DNA from: Nephrocerus scutellatus | Taxonomy: Eukaryota; Arthropoda; Insecta; Diptera; Pipunculidae | Length of the DNA: 64,000 nucleotides | Assembly (NCBI GenBank): GCA_947095585.1 | Contig: OX352763.1 | Coordinates: 44,256,010 to 44,320,009, forward strand | Reading direction: 5' to 3' | In this document: positions 34,195 through 47,094 of the stretch, in pieces | Numbering within the stretch: position 1 is the stretch's first letter | Layout: each line of letters opens with the position of its first letter | The notes under the pieces: model-generated | What the model was told of the DNA's origin: nothing | The model's input: only the letters and a program-made list of their open reading frames with translations | Database searches by the model: none | Program-made: the position numbers and the translations under genes

Positions 34195-34496
34195 TTAAAA
34201 AAAAATACAAATTCATTTCAACTTCCAGAACCCAGTAATTAATTACTTACATACTATATTAAATTATGTTAGAAATACTAATAAATAAAAAATAAAAATT
34301 GAAACATAAAATCTCAATTTTGTAAAATAAAGAATATAACAAAATTCTTATTATTAATCAGTTTTCCACAATTTATTGAATGCACAATCTACTCTACACA
34401 GTGCAGAAAATTTATTTCCTGATATTTTTAAATTAATTAAATTAAAAAGTTAATTAAATACTAATAAAGATGTAAAGGCGAGGCCTTGAAACACAA

Positions 34497-35477
<981 letters not shown>

Positions 35478-36088
35478 TTTTTTGCTGAGCTATCTAATAA
35501 TTGGTTTGTTCAAAAGTTACACTTCTCAAAAAAAGCGAAGATTTTATCCTTTAAAAGTTAATAATTTCAGGAAGAGAAAATAAAACCAAATTCTTCGGCC
35601 TTTATTTATTTTTTCTGTGATGATAACGTGTTTGACAGCTATTGCTAGTTAGTACTTGCTTATTACCATTTGTCATTTGATAACAAGACTGCTGTCATAA
35701 GACGTCTATTTGTGATGTGGAAAGGTGAATATTAAATTCAGATGATAAAAAATTAGTTCTGTTTGATCAATTTTATGACTTCATGTATACACTGGTTTCC
35801 AGATTTGCGTCGACTCGTTTTGCGTTGTTTCGATTTGCGTCCTCAAAAAAATCGGTTTGCGTTGTTTCCACATTATGCGTCGGTATAAAAATGCTACCGT
35901 TAGGAATAATCGATATATGAATGTACATACATACATACATACATATTTACATAATATTTTTTATTTACATCATTGTATATTTTAACACTTTAAGAATTTC
36001 TCATTCAGAATTTTAGTAAATTTGGTTGTAAGAGGGTAAACAGTAAAGTTCAAATCTCATTTATGATAATTAAAATAATCAGTACACT
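35478..36088. other. 5' flank of TVP23 with short repeats
   Basis: It holds a cluster of TTGCGT-type words at 35800-35882 (GATTTGCGTC, GTTTTGCGTTGTTTC, GGTTTGCGTTGTTTC), a DRE-like TATCGATT on the minus strand at 35908-35915 (consensus TATCGATA), and an (ACAT)n microsatellite at about 35925-35946. One or more may act in the TVP23 promoter; this is inference. Confidence 0.4.
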
Positions 36089-37985
36089 ACAAGTCATCAT
36101 CATCATATTTGGCTCTAAAACTGGGGTCCGGTCCTGCCCTCCCACAAAAAGTCGGTCCCGATATCGAGCCGATGTCATCCAGTTTGGCATCCCTAAACTC
36201 TGGGCGTCCTGGTCTACGCACATCCTTCCAGCGTAGGCTTGGCCGGCCTCGCTGTCGTGTTTCATAAATCCTACCGCAAAGGACTTTCCGAGCAGGATCC
36301 TCTTCGCTCATGCGAGCTAGGTGTCCTGCCCACCGGAGCCTACCGAGCTTAATTTTCTTAATGATGTCGACATCGCGGTAACGCTCGTAGATCTCATCAT
36401 TATAGAGTATCCGGAATCGTCCTTCCTCCCGTATGTGAGGCCAACAATTCTCCGTAAGACTTTTCTCTCGAACGCGGCTAAGAGGTCAGAATGCTTTCTG
36501 CTAAGCACCCAAGTCTCGGATCCATATGTGAGTACTGGTATGACCATTGTCTTATATATCAGCAGCTTGGGTGTTATGGTTATGTTCCTGGATTTGAAGA
36601 GCCTTGACAGGCTATAGTAGGCTTTGTTGGCTTTAAGCAACCGTGCGCGTATTTCTGGTTCCATGCTGTTGTCGGCTGCTATAGTTGACCCGAGATAGTT
36701 AAAGGATTGCACTACTTCAAATTCGCGCTACACTATCTGAATTGAGTGACCAATGTTGGATTTTCTACTCGCAGACGTGGCCACCATGTACTTTGTTTTG
36801 CTCTCATTTATGTGCAGTCCCAGATTTCGTGCCACCTGCTCTATCTGGATGAAAGCTTCCTATACAGCTCTTTGGTTTATACCAACGATATCAATATCAT
36901 CTGCGTAAGCCAGTATCTGAATGGACTTATAGAGGATTGTTCCTCTCGCCGTTACGTCAGAGTCTCGGATCACTTTCTCCAACGCCAGGTTGAAGAGGAC
37001 GCAGGTCAGTCTATCCCCTTGTTGGAGACCGTTATAGATGTTGAATGGGCTTGATAGTGATCTGGATATTTTTACTTGGCTTATAACATTGGTCATGGTC
37101 AACCTACATAGTCGTGTCAGTTTATTTGGGATGCCGAATTCTCTCATGGCTTTATAAAGTTCTACTCTGGCTATGCTATCATAGGCGGCTTTAAAGTCTA
37201 TAAAAAGATGGTGTAGTGAGTTTTGAAACTCTAGACATTTTTCCATCACCTGCCTTGGGTTGTAAATCTGATCAGTTGTTGATTTGCCTGGTATGAAGCC
37301 ACACTGGTATGGACCAATGATGACTTTAGAGTAAGGGGCTATCCTGTCTTGAAGGATAGAGGAGAAAATCTTATACGCGGTACTCAACAACGTTATACCA
37401 CGATACTTGCTGCATTTTGTGATATCTCCCTTCATATGTATGGGGCACAGGATGCCTCTTTGCCAGTCTTCTGGCATAACATCTTCTTCCCATACTTGCA
37501 CTATTATTTCATAAATTGCTTGGTGCAATGTGGGGCTTCCTATTTTTATCAGTTCCACTGGGATCCCATCAGATCCCGGGGCCTTATTATTTTTGAGCCG
37601 ATTTATCGCTCTGCTAACTTCGTCTATGCTTGGTGGCGGCAACATAGTATGATCTTCGGTCATTGGTGGAGCCTCCAATTCCTCAGTTAGCTGGCCATTT
37701 AGCAACTCATGAAAGTGCTCTTTCCATCGCTCTAAGATGCCTTTAAGATCGGCGATCACATTACCCGCTGTGTCCTTGCAGTATGTGCAACGCGGTGTAC
37801 ATTTCGTCATACCGCGGACCCTTTGGTAAAACTTCCGCGCCTGGTGCGGTCCTTGCTCTCTGTACTGTTCCAGTTCACGGACGAGATTCTTCTCCCAGGC
37901 TGCTTTCTTTCGCCGGTGAACTATTTTTTCATATCTTCTGAGCTCTTTATATTCGTCTTCGCGTCTTCGTCGTCGCCCACCGGAA
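36089..37985 (-). pseudogene. RTE-like element, RT and 3' end
   Basis: 36860-37810 encodes a nearly complete reverse transcriptase: NNKAPGSDGIPVELI, YRGITLLSTAYKI, CGFIPGKSTTDQI, FIDFKAAYDSI, GLQQGDRLTCVLFNLALE and the catalytic YADDIDI. A stop follows at 36860-36862. The C-terminal region (FNYLGSTIAADNSMEPEI, LLAAFERKVLRRIVGL, RPSLRWKDVRRPGRPEF) continues in shifted frames. The element ends in a minus-strand ATGATGATGATG tail at about 36090-36104. Its 5' half lies at 41300-42290, beyond a 3.3-kb composite insertion. Confidence 0.86.
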
Positions 37986-38410
37986 CCCTTGACCAGGGTA
38001 GGTGACTCATGTGACCTAACTCGATGTACTCACGCATGAAGTCCTTGTAACCTTTGCAGAACTCTGGTAAAACAGCAAATTTTCGTTCTATAGCCATTAA
38101 CCTTCGTTGGGCTGCATGCCAGGAGTTACCTAACTGCGGTTTTGGGCGTTTAAATGGCAGTCTGACACAGAATCTTCCATCGTTCCTCGTGTAGTTGTTT
38201 GATTATAATGCGTTTCACACCAGTCATTGCTAGAATTTGGCAAATGGTGACTTGGAATTTCTTCGAGTTCCCAAAATTTCTTCAACAGCATACTGATGTC
38301 TAGTTCATAATTATGTACGGTGGCTGTTCCAAGACCAGCATGAACATGTGTAGGCTTGGCAGAATCTGATTTCAACGTACCTGCGACGAGCCAACCAAAT
38401 TTTGAGTTTT
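37986..38410 (-). pseudogene. BEL RT N-terminal fragment
   Basis: Frames in 38010-38410 read the region before BEL RT (LLKKFWELEEIP, ERKFAVLPEFCKGYKDFM, EYIELGHMSHLP). The last 40 bp fuse in frame with RTE sequence. Frameshifts are present near 38160. Confidence 0.75.
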
Positions 38411-38431
38411 GGAGAGTGGGCAGACCAGAAA

Positions 38432-40191
38432 CTATTTGCTTTCCGGACTTAATAGTTCGAAGAATACATTAGCGCCTACCAATATGTCTATCTCGTTATG
38501 TTTCTGGAATTCAGGATCTGCCAACTGTAGTGACGTTGGAATTGGATGGTTCGTCAATGAATGTACTTTTGTTGGTACTAAAGTGGCGATTTGTTGTATG
38601 ATATGTGCTTCCAGAGTAATAGTGTAGTGGTTATCTATACGTGATATCAGCGTTATATCGGGTTTCCCCTTCGTAATTCCAGCTGGGGCTGCTGCTAGAC
38701 CGTGAATAGAATTGGCTACATGCTTTCGTTTTAGGCCTAGGCGTTGTATACATGATTCCGTCACAAAGGTCATTTGCGAGCCTGAATCAAGCAATATTCT
38801 TGCTAGCTGGAGCTGTCCGGTACATGATGACACATGTACTACCGCTGTCGGCGTTGTATATAACGTGTGTAATACGGTCTTCTGGCTATCTTCAGGTACC
38901 GCTATGTGTGTACCTGGTTTAATTGGTGTTATGTCACGTCTGTTCGGATTCGGTGGGTCAACACAATGAATGTGATGATTTGTGATTGATGTTGGATTAT
39001 TAGGTGATATTGTCGATGTCAGGTGAGAATTATGAAGCAACGTGTGATGGCGTTTATGAAAAATGAGACAGCACGTCTTATTGTAGCACTTGTCACTAAT
39101 ATGACCCTTGTGCAGGCAATTACGGCATAGTTTATTTTCAATTACAGTTTTATGGCGGGATTCCAATGGCATGTTTTTGAATGTAGGACACTTGTGGATA
39201 AGATGTGAACCCTTACATATTATACATATGCTTGTCACTTCACTGCCAGCCAGAAAACTTCTGACTGCTGGTTTTGTAGTGGTGGCTGATTTCTTAGTAC
39301 TTGGCTCATACATTTCCAATGAGTCACACCTTACATTTAAAAACTCAATAAATTCGCTGAATGATGGAAATTTGTTATCAACTGAACGGGTTGCCCACAA
39401 TTGCTTGACTCGTTATCGATCTTTGATAGCATGATATGAATTAGCCATGGATCGCGTGTCTCGGCATCAGGATCCAATGCTCGTAATCCACGGATAACCA
39501 CATCAGCGTGTTCAGCTATGCGCCTTAATTCTTTCCCATTTGCTTGTTGACATGACTTTTGATCAAGAAATGATTGAATATGTGAATGAATTATCGGATT
39601 AACCTTGTTGTATCGTTTGCAGAGCTTATCCCAAGCCTCCGTGTAATTGGCGTCAGTTACGCAAATATGACGAATCAATGATGCTGCCACCCACCCACTT
39701 AGAATTTGAAATGTGTGCACATTACTCAGACTTGTGCTATCGTGAATCGCTGTCGTAAATAAGTCATGAAATGACGGCCAATATTGATATTCTCCTGAAA
39801 ACGGTGTGATAGTAACCTTTGGAAGACGTGCTTGAGCTGAAGAACTTATTCCTTCATAGAAGGTTCGTTGCTGTGTCACAAAACTCTCTAATGTTGTATT
39901 TAATTTAGGCGTAACAGCAGGTACCGATTTTTGCTTGGCAGCTGCTTGTAAGAATAGTTCACGAGCTTTACCATATAATTCATCTACCAATTCAGTAATC
40001 GGCTGATACCCTGGTTGAGCAAAAAGTTCATCCTCATGGCAATTGAAGTCTCGATAATGTGCTTCTAGCAGCTCTAATCGACTCATAATTGTTGCAAGCT
40101 CTGTGGTATTCGTAACAGCCTCCGCTGATTTCAAACTCTTTTTAATTCGAGTGACAGCACGGTCTCTCAATCGTTCTGCTCTGTCGGGCAT
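38432..40191 (-). pseudogene. BEL gag and aspartic protease, one frameshift
   Basis: The ATG at 40191 opens a Gag (PKVTITPFSGEYQYWPSF and LSGWVAASLIRH are typical BEL capsid motifs; ALDPDAETRDPWLIHIML). A one-base frameshift near 39410 moves to the second frame. That frame has two or three zinc knuckles (CIICKGSHLIHKC, CRNCLHKGHISDKC) and a protease whose active site is intact (ARILLDSGSQMTFV). It ends at a stop at 38432. Gag forms the particle and the protease processes it. Only the frameshift and the final stop break this part. Confidence 0.88.
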
Positions 40192-40410
40192 TTTGAATTA
40201 ATCGAGGTTATAAGTTAACACGTGTTGCACTGATTTCACCCGTTTTTTCTTCTTAATTACCCCAGAAACGCTTTCATTCACTTGATCACACAATAATAAT
40301 TGAAAATGTACCTGAATTATCCGCTCTTTATACTTTACCGCACGATGTATGTGCGCATGAATATCCGTATAAATAAGTATGATGTAATTGTGTATGTCTT
40401 GTGGATATAA

Positions 40411-40431
40411 ATCCCTGGTTTCGGCACCAAA
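40411..40431 (-). other. BEL primer binding site
   Basis: The minus strand reads TGGTGCCGAAACCAGGGAT just inside the LTR, a normal place and sequence type for BEL elements. The priming tRNA is not assigned. Confidence 0.65.
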
Positions 40432-40433
40432 AA

Positions 40434-40614
40434 TGTTTGTAATAAATCTTCACACCAAATCCAAATTTATTCAAAACTAATCAAAATTTATTCAAAAACG
40501 TTTGTAATAATTTTCACACAAAATCCAATTGCCTTGTAATACACGTGTTATCTTGATGGTGTCTATTTTAAGAAGGCCAATTGCTTATTTGCCTTTTACA
40601 ATATTCAATATACA
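40434..40614 (-). repeat. BEL 5' LTR, 181 bp
   Basis: It is bounded by TGTATATTG and ACAAACA on the minus strand (TG...CA). It contains two copies of a GTTTGTAATAA...TTCACAC...AAATCCAA module. The boundary is inferred, since no second LTR exists for comparison. Confidence 0.55.
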
Positions 40615-40636
40615 GGGTGTATCCGTTAAGGTGGCA

Positions 40637-40894
40637 AATACTTAAAGGGATGATTCCTTGGTTAATTTCATGAAAAAAATTGTACGGGAGGGGGGGGGGT
40701 CTATTTTCACCCGCCACCCAACAGTGGCATTGTAGCTAGAAGTGTTCAAGAGTTACAAGGTGTGAAGTTATGTAAGGTCAAAGTACATCTCTTCGCATTA
40801 AAACGCTACGTACACCGCAGGGGGTGAAAATAGACCCCCCCTCCCATACAATTTTTTTCATGAAATTAACCAAGGAATCATCCCTATAAGTATT
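40637..40894. repeat. Palindromic MITE-like repeat
   Basis: Arms of about 73 bp at 40637-40709 and 40821-40894 are inverted copies with few differences (core GGGATGATTCCTTGGTTAAT). The centre is about 110 bp. The strong hairpin suggests a MITE. The true ends and target duplication are not clear. Confidence 0.75.
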
Positions 40895-40922
40895 AAGTTC
40901 AGAGCAAAAAATATCAGGTTTT

Positions 40923-41270
40923 CTTGTTCAATGAGAAATATTCCAGTCTTTGTTTATTGTTTTGAAAAATAAGAGAAGCTTGAATGTTTAATTAATTACT
41001 GATTCGTAGCAATTATGTAATGTGCTCCTTTTACTTTCTAAGTTTTGCGCTTATTCTTGAGGTAGAACAGATTTGTGAGAAATGTCAAATAAGCTTTAAT
41101 TTATATTTCATGATTGCTCTTACACCAAAGTTAAAACAAAAATAAACTATCCGTTAATAGAAAATGAAGTCATTTTGACATATGGTTGTAATTTCTTCTG
41201 TTCTTACTTGATCTGACATTATTCACAAATTTGTGCTGCTCTGTTCTGCCTTTTTTCTCATTGAACAAAA
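40923..41270. repeat. Long imperfect inverted repeat
   Basis: CTTGTTCAATGAGAAA at 40923 pairs with TTTCTCATTGAACAA at 41254. GTAGAACAGATTTGTGA near 41062 pairs with sequence near 41214-41250. It is an old foldback element of about 350 bp between the BEL LTR and the RTE 5' part. Confidence 0.6.
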
Positions 41271-41299
41271 TTAATGTTTAATAATTACAAATGTATTGT

Positions 41300-42290
41300 A
41301 TACTTTGTAAACACCCGCGTTCTATGAGATTGTTGCATTGCTCGGTACGCAACATTCTTACGTTCAGTTGCTAGCTTACATTCGTCATCGAACCAGTCGT
41401 TTCGATCTCTACGACTACTGCCTAAGATGGAGTCAGCAGTACTAATGACAGTATTTTTAAGGCGTGTCAATTTCTCTTCTACGCCCGACATCTCAGCCCC
41501 AGGACTTACTCTCCCTGCATTAAGAGCATTGTCATTAGTGTTTTCGTGTAAGCTATGGGTGCCAATGTACTGCCTGAATACTGGCTCCCTACCTATTTTA
41601 GCATTCATATCCCCCAGAATGATTTTTACATCATACTGAGGGCAGGCATGGAGTTCCCGTTCGACTGATTCAAAGAATTCTTCTTTTTCATTATCTGGGG
41701 AATCCTCTGTGGGTGCGTGAAGGTTTATGAGGCTTATGTTTTTAAATTTGCTCCGCACGCGAAGGGTGCATAGCCGTTCATTTACTGCATTAAAGCCGAT
41801 AACGGTGGGTTTCATTCTTTTGCTGACTAGAAACCCCACCCCGAGCACATGATGCCTTGCATGACAGCTGTAATATATGTCATAATCTGATTTTTGTAGG
41901 ACACCATTCCCTGTCCACCGCATCTCCTGAATTGCTGTTAAGTCAGCATTATATTTGGAGAGGGTATCGGCTAGATGCTGTGCAGCTCGAGCTCTATACA
42001 GTGAGCGTACGTTCCACGAGAAAATTCTTAAATCGTTTAGCCGTTTTCGTTGCCGTGGTCGTCGTCGTTCATCAGTGTATCCGTGGCTAATTTTGGGTTC
42101 CGTAATAATAATTTTTTACGGGCGAGGTTATTGGCCTCGCGCCAACCTTACTTTGAAGGGACTAGCCCGATCATTCTGCTTTTCCTGCATTGGAGGAAAA
42201 TTACCAGCAGCCACCACGTGGAGGTTTGATCGCACTTCCACCAGTCAGAGATAGTTACGGCCACATGCAATTCTAGAGCATTCTGTGTTA
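41300..42290 (-). pseudogene. RTE-like element, 5' leader and endonuclease
   Basis: The minus strand from about 42290 gives a 5' leader (TTGGCGCGAGGCCAATAACC) and then an APE endonuclease frame from about 42100: WNVRSLYRARAAQHLADT, LTAIQEMRW (catalytic Glu), LINLHAPTEDS and IILGDMNAKIG (Asp and Asn), to 41285. After HENTNDN the normal rest of the domain is missing and the frame resumes with a linker (GRVSPGAEMSGVEEK), so an internal deletion removed the catalytic His region. RTE homology stops at about 41303, three bases from where it restarts at about 37980. Confidence 0.85.
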
Positions 42291-42296
42291 TTCCCC

Positions 42297-42990
42297 CTAT
42301 TTCTGCCGGTTGCTGACCGCCAGTCCTATCGGACTAGCATCAACTATGAGCTTAACATCCACTCTTGGGTCGTAGTGAGCTAAACTCTGATCGGATGCTA
42401 AAAGCTTTTTAACACTGAGAAATGATTCTTCTTGTTCCGCCTTCCATTCGTATTTTTGGCCATTTTTCAAAAGAGAATAAAGCGGGTGAGCTTTTGTAGC
42501 TAAATCGGGTAAAAAGCTTCGGTAAAAATTCACGATTCCTAAGAACGACTGTAATAGGGTTACGAACGTTGGTCTAGGCAACTTTATGATATCCTCTACC
42601 TTCTTTTTATCTTTATGTAACCCATTCTTGTCAATAACATGGCCAAGATAACTAACGGATTTTGAAAAAAATTCACATTTGTTTAACGCCACTTTTAAAC
42701 CGACTCTTTTTAAAATTCGCAACACTAATTTTAATCTCTTTTGATGAGTGTGAGTGTCAGCGGAGGTGATTAGTACATCATCCATGAAAACAGCTACGCC
42801 TTCAATGCCTGAAAGCAACTGGTCTATCGTTCTTTGAAAAATTGCTGCCGCTGACGCTACGCCATAATGTCCAATGGTCCATTGGAAAGCAAGTGGCAGA
42901 GAGACGTGTTCGATCGCTCTGCTGTCTTTGACATTTATTCGTTCGTTCTTAACTCTTAACAAGTGTTTACACTTAGTAAGACTTAATTAA
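42297..42990 (-). pseudogene. Mag-like Ty3/gypsy RT fragment (unit A)
   Basis: The minus-strand frame 42962-42297 holds the RT palm and start of RNase H: YGVASAAAIFQRTIDQLL, VFMDDVLIT (catalytic DD), KCEFFSKSVSYLGHVI, FLGIVNFYRSFLPDLA and VKLIVDASPIGLAV. Its first 30 or so residues are not RT; they are flanking DNA joined by a deletion just before YGVAS. At 42297 it breaks off into the RTE leader. It is the longest RT remnant of the three units. Confidence 0.85.
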
Positions 42991-43019
42991 GACTTCTTAC
43001 CGAAAAAACCCGATGTTTT

Positions 43020-45515
43020 TATATTTTTCTTATATTTTTAAATTCTCTATATTAACTTCGCGTGCCCGTGCATTTGTGGCTGGCTGGCGGACCAAATCTT
43101 GTGATCAATTTTTAACCCGCTTTCCAAAGCCCGATTTTATTAAAATTTTGCACACACATGCATCTCCGATGACAACACTTTCTGTTAATTTTTGTGGCCC
43201 TCGGGTCCTGGGAGCCGGGGGGCTCCCATACAAAAGTTTTACAAAATTTACCCGATTTTCTTCAAATTTTATACGCATACGTATATCCGATGGAAAACAC
43301 TTTTTGTATAGTTTTGGAAGTCATCAGGCTCCAGGATCGGGGGGCACCCACACAAATTTTTGTAAAATGAGTACCCGATTTTCTTCAAATTATACACATG
43401 TGTATCTCCGACGGACTACACTTTTTGTAAAAATATTAAATTGATCGGGCCCCGTGGTCGGGGGGCACCCATACAAACTTTTTAAAAAAGTTCCCCATAT
43501 TCTTCAAATTTTATGCACACATGTTTAATCCTATGAAGCGTAAATCCTATGAACAACGCTTTTTGTAAAAATTTAAAATTTGTAAAAATTAGCCCGATAA
43601 CGACGTTTGATTTTTAAAATAAATTTTGGGAAAGTTTTCCATTTTAGTGTTCACATTCAAAGCTGGATTGAAATTTCACTGTTCGATGTTCGGGCTAATT
43701 TTTAAAAAAATTACATGGGCACCACTCGGGTCGGCCTGATCACTCCAACAAATTTACAAAAAGTTTTTTCCATCAGTGATACACATGTGTTTAAAATTTG
43801 AAGAAAATCCGGATAATTTTTAAAAAATGTATATGGGGACACCTTGGGCCTCAGAGCCCGTTGACTCAAAAATTTTACATAAGTTTTGTCCATCACTGAT
43901 ACACATGTGTTTAAAATTTGAAGAGAATCGAGCTAATTTTTAAAAAATTTTCATGTGCTCACTCGAGTCTCAGGACCCGATCACTAAAAAAAAAAACTTT
44001 GTCCATCAGTGATACATATATGTTTAAAATTTGAATAAGATCGGGATTATTTTAAAAAAAATTACATCGGTGCCAAGAAGAATTGGCTTTGATCAGTCAA
44101 TTCCTGGACATCACCATAGTATGGGAGCCGAGGCACAGTAATATAGAGGGTAATGAGAAGGCGGACGAATTGGCTAAGATGGGTGTCGCTATGGATACTG
44201 GCTCTATGGAGAAGGTTAGCTGTCCAATGAGCTTAGTCAAGGAACAAATTCTCTCCTTCTTTAATACTAAGTCAGGTGGATCAGTCTATCGAACTGCGGC
44301 TTATCGAGATCAATGTGGCCATCCTACAGCAAAAAGAAAACCACCTAGTTGTTATCAAGAACCCGGAAGGATATTGCCAGAGTTGTGGCTATCAGCACTG
44401 GCCACTGGCCAGTGGGAAGTCATGCTGCTAAGATGAGTATACCGCACAACAACTTTAGCAGAAGTTGCAAAGATGAAAATGAGAAAGAAACTCTCATACA
44501 CTTCCTCTGCAGTTGTCCGGCCCTAGCAGGGTCAAGACAACGCATTTTGAGTAAACCATTTTTTACGACCTGAAAGAGTTTTCGGATTACAGGATCATCG
44601 ACTTGATCTCATACCTGAACGCTACAGGCTGGATTTAAACCATGTCCTTATCCATGCTAGAATCCTCGACCACTCTACCTACCTACATCGGCACCCATCC
44701 AAAAAATTTGCAAAAAACTGTGTCCGCCAGTGATACACATGTGTTTAAAATTTGATGAAAATCGAGCTAATTTTTAAAAAATTTACATGGGCACCTCTCG
44801 GGTCTCAGAGATTTTAATTTACATTGGAGATCATACATAGGAGATTCATATTAAACACATATGTATTTCCAATTAGAGAATTTACATGAAAAATTTTAAT
44901 TTACATGGGCACCCATCGGGCCGCAGGGTACGATAACTCCAAAAATTTTACAAAAAGTTTTGTCCATCGGAGGTACACATGTCTATAAAATTTGAATAAA
45001 ATCGGGGTAATTTTTAAAAAATTTATATGGGTAACCCCAGGCATCAGGGCCCAATAACTCCAAAAAATGTTGCCCATCACATATGTTTAAAATTTGAAAA
45101 AAATCTACCTAATTTTTAAAAAATTACACGGGACCGTTCACTCTAAAAAATGTACAAAAAATGTTGCTTATCACTGTTACACATGTGCTTTAAATTCGAA
45201 GAACATCGGGCTAAGTTTTAAAAAATTTAAATGGCCTCAGGGCCGGCTTACTCTAAGATTTTTACAAACAGTGTTGTCCATCGGAGATACACATGTGTTT
45301 AAAATTTGAAGAAAATCGAGCTACTTTTAAAAAAATTAACAAAAAATAATAATAGAAAGTGTTCGTCTCCGGAAATACACATGTATGCAAAATTTCAATA
45401 ATATCGGACTTTGGAAAGTGGGTTAAAAAATGGTCGCAAGATTCCACGTTAAACCGACCGACAGACGTGCAATGGGCTAGCGAAGTCAATATAGAGAATG
45501 AAAAAATAATATAAA
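43020..45515. mobile_element. Foldback arrangement of 123-bp repeats (unit A)
   Basis: The left end AAATTCTCTATATTAACTTC with GCGTGCCCGTG is followed by units in one orientation to about 43690. The orientation then flips and runs to about 45500, where a degenerate inverted end occurs (GCGAAGTCAATATAGAGAAT). Internal junctions of the second terminus type (AGAGAATTTACATGAAAAAT near 44874) indicate that more than one element was merged. A foreign RNase H fragment sits inside. Confidence 0.75.
44070..44640 (+). pseudogene. Non-LTR RNase H and zinc-knuckle fragment (unit A)
   Basis: The plus strand reads IVWEPRHSNIEGNEKADELA, the end of an RNase H domain of I, LOA or R1-type non-LTR elements. After a frameshift near 44350 it reads FSRSCKDENEKETLIHFLCS followed by CPALAGSRQ, the C-terminal Cys/His motif of such ORFs. 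It is only the 3' end, captured inside 123-bp repeats, and recurs in units B and C. Confidence 0.82.
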
Positions 45516-45614
45516 TTAGTAAGAATGAAACTTGCACATGTAAAGTCTTTTTACTACGATTTCTTCACACTTAAACAGTCTTAAGTATATTGGTATAGTT
45601 TTACTTTTAAAAAA

Positions 45615-46290
45615 GCGCCCCTCGTTTTTAGTTATTGAAAGGGGTTCATAATACCGTATTTTCTTTAAGTATTAAGTATTTCTAAATGCATCTATTAATG
45701 ATAGTGAATCAATCAAAGCAAATATTTAAAATTACAAGACGTAAGTAGAAATAAGTATTTCGTCGGTTTTTACGTCTTCTTTGAGGAATTTTTTAACCAA
45801 CTTTCAGACGACCTAGAGAGCTGAAATTTTGTGAACAGCTCATTGTCATGGGTCATTTCTCAGATCCCGTATGTGACGGGTGTCAAAAGTCGCGCGTCAT
45901 GCGTGCGATACGTGAAAAGAGGGTTAACTGTGAAATAGATCCGACCTCAAAAAAATTAATTTGGCGATAATTGCCAAATTATACAATGAAAAAAAAAAAA
46001 AGAACTGTATGGCGTATTTCAATGTATACATAAAAGTTTATACCAAAAAAAAGCAATTCTTTCGTGGGCAGCCATTTTTCAACGATTTAGTAGAAGAAAC
46101 TTTATGAATTTTGTGGGCTTTTACTGAAAAATACTCCTAAATTCCCTTAATTCGATTTCTGAATTTATTTTATTTACTATACTAACCTTGAAATTTTGCC
46201 TTGAAGAAAAAAGCCAATGCGTGCTTGAAACTTAAAATTTAAAATTGAAATTTTAGGGCGCTGTTACAATGGAAAACTTAATACTTTAGA
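45615..46290. repeat. 676-bp dispersed repeat (unit A copy)
   Basis: It starts GCGCCCCTCGTTTTTAG and ends GGGCGCTGTTACAATGG...ACTTTAGA, with a short inverted AGCGCCC/GGGCGCT pair near its ends. No ORF. It is nearly identical to 53173-53845; 57909-58581 is more diverged. Confidence 0.8.
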
Positions 46291-47085
46291 CGTGTATATT
46301 TCTCTTCTACGCCCGACATCTCAGCCCCAGGACTTACTCTCCCTGCATTTAGAGCATTGTCATTAGTGTTCTCGTGTAAGCTATGGGTGCCAATGTACTG
46401 CCTGAATACTGGCTCCCTACCTATTTTAGCATTCATATCCCCCAGAATGATTTTTACATCATACTGAGGGCAGGCATTGAGTTCCCGTTCGACTGATTCA
46501 AAGAATTCTTCTTTTTCATCATCTGGGGAATCCTCTGTGGGTGCGTGAAGGTGCATAGCCGTTTATTTACTGCATTAAAGCCGATAACGGTGGGTTTCAT
46601 TCTTTTGCTGACTAGAAACCCCACCCCGAGCACATGATGCCTTGCATGACAGCTGTAATATATGTCATATTCTGATTTTTGTAGGACACCATTCCCTGTC
46701 CACCGCATCTCCTGAATTGCTGTTAAGTCAGCATTATATTTGGACAGGGTATCGGCTAGCTGCAGTGCAGCTCGAGCTCTATACAGTGAGCGTACGTTCC
46801 ATGAGACAATTCTTAAATCGTTTAGCCGTTGTTGCCGTGGTCGTCGTCGTTCATCAGTGTATCCGTGGCTAATTTTGGGTTCCGTAATAATAATTTTTTA
46901 CGGGCGAGGTTATTGGCCTCGCGCCATCCTTACTGTGAAGGGACTAGCCCGATCATTCAGCTTTTCCTGCATTGGAGGAAAATTACCAGCGGCCACCACG
47001 TGGAGGTTTGATCGTACTTCCACCAGTCAGAGATAGTTACGGCCACATGCAATTCTAGAGCATTCTGTGTTATTCCCCCTATTTC
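46291..47085 (-). pseudogene. RTE endonuclease fragment (unit B)
   Basis: It is the same as 41463-42290 but with a 43-bp deletion after the LHAPTEDS region, which breaks the frame. Unit C shares this deletion. Confidence 0.82.
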
Positions 47086-47094
47086 TGCCGGTTG

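Larger units (their letters stand above)
37986..40614 (-). mobile_element. BEL/Pao retrotransposon, truncated in RT
   Basis: On the minus strand the order is a short LTR (40434-40614), primer site, gag with protease, then the start of the RT domain, which is cut off at about 37986 where RTE sequence begins. The 3' part of pol and the 3' LTR are missing. Confidence 0.85.
41463..46290. repeat. Tandem array unit A, 4828 bp
   Basis: It starts at CGTGTCAATTTCTC in the RTE endonuclease and ends at ATACTTTAGA after the 676-bp repeat. It contains, in order, the RTE fragment, Mag-like RT fragment, 123-bp-repeat element with an RNase H fragment, and the 676-bp repeat. Confidence 0.9.

Noticed and set aside
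35800..35950. TTGCGT cluster and ACAT microsatellite as proven promoter elements
   Set aside because: Position is suggestive only. There is no conservation or start-site evidence, so it is kept as a note in the flank entry.
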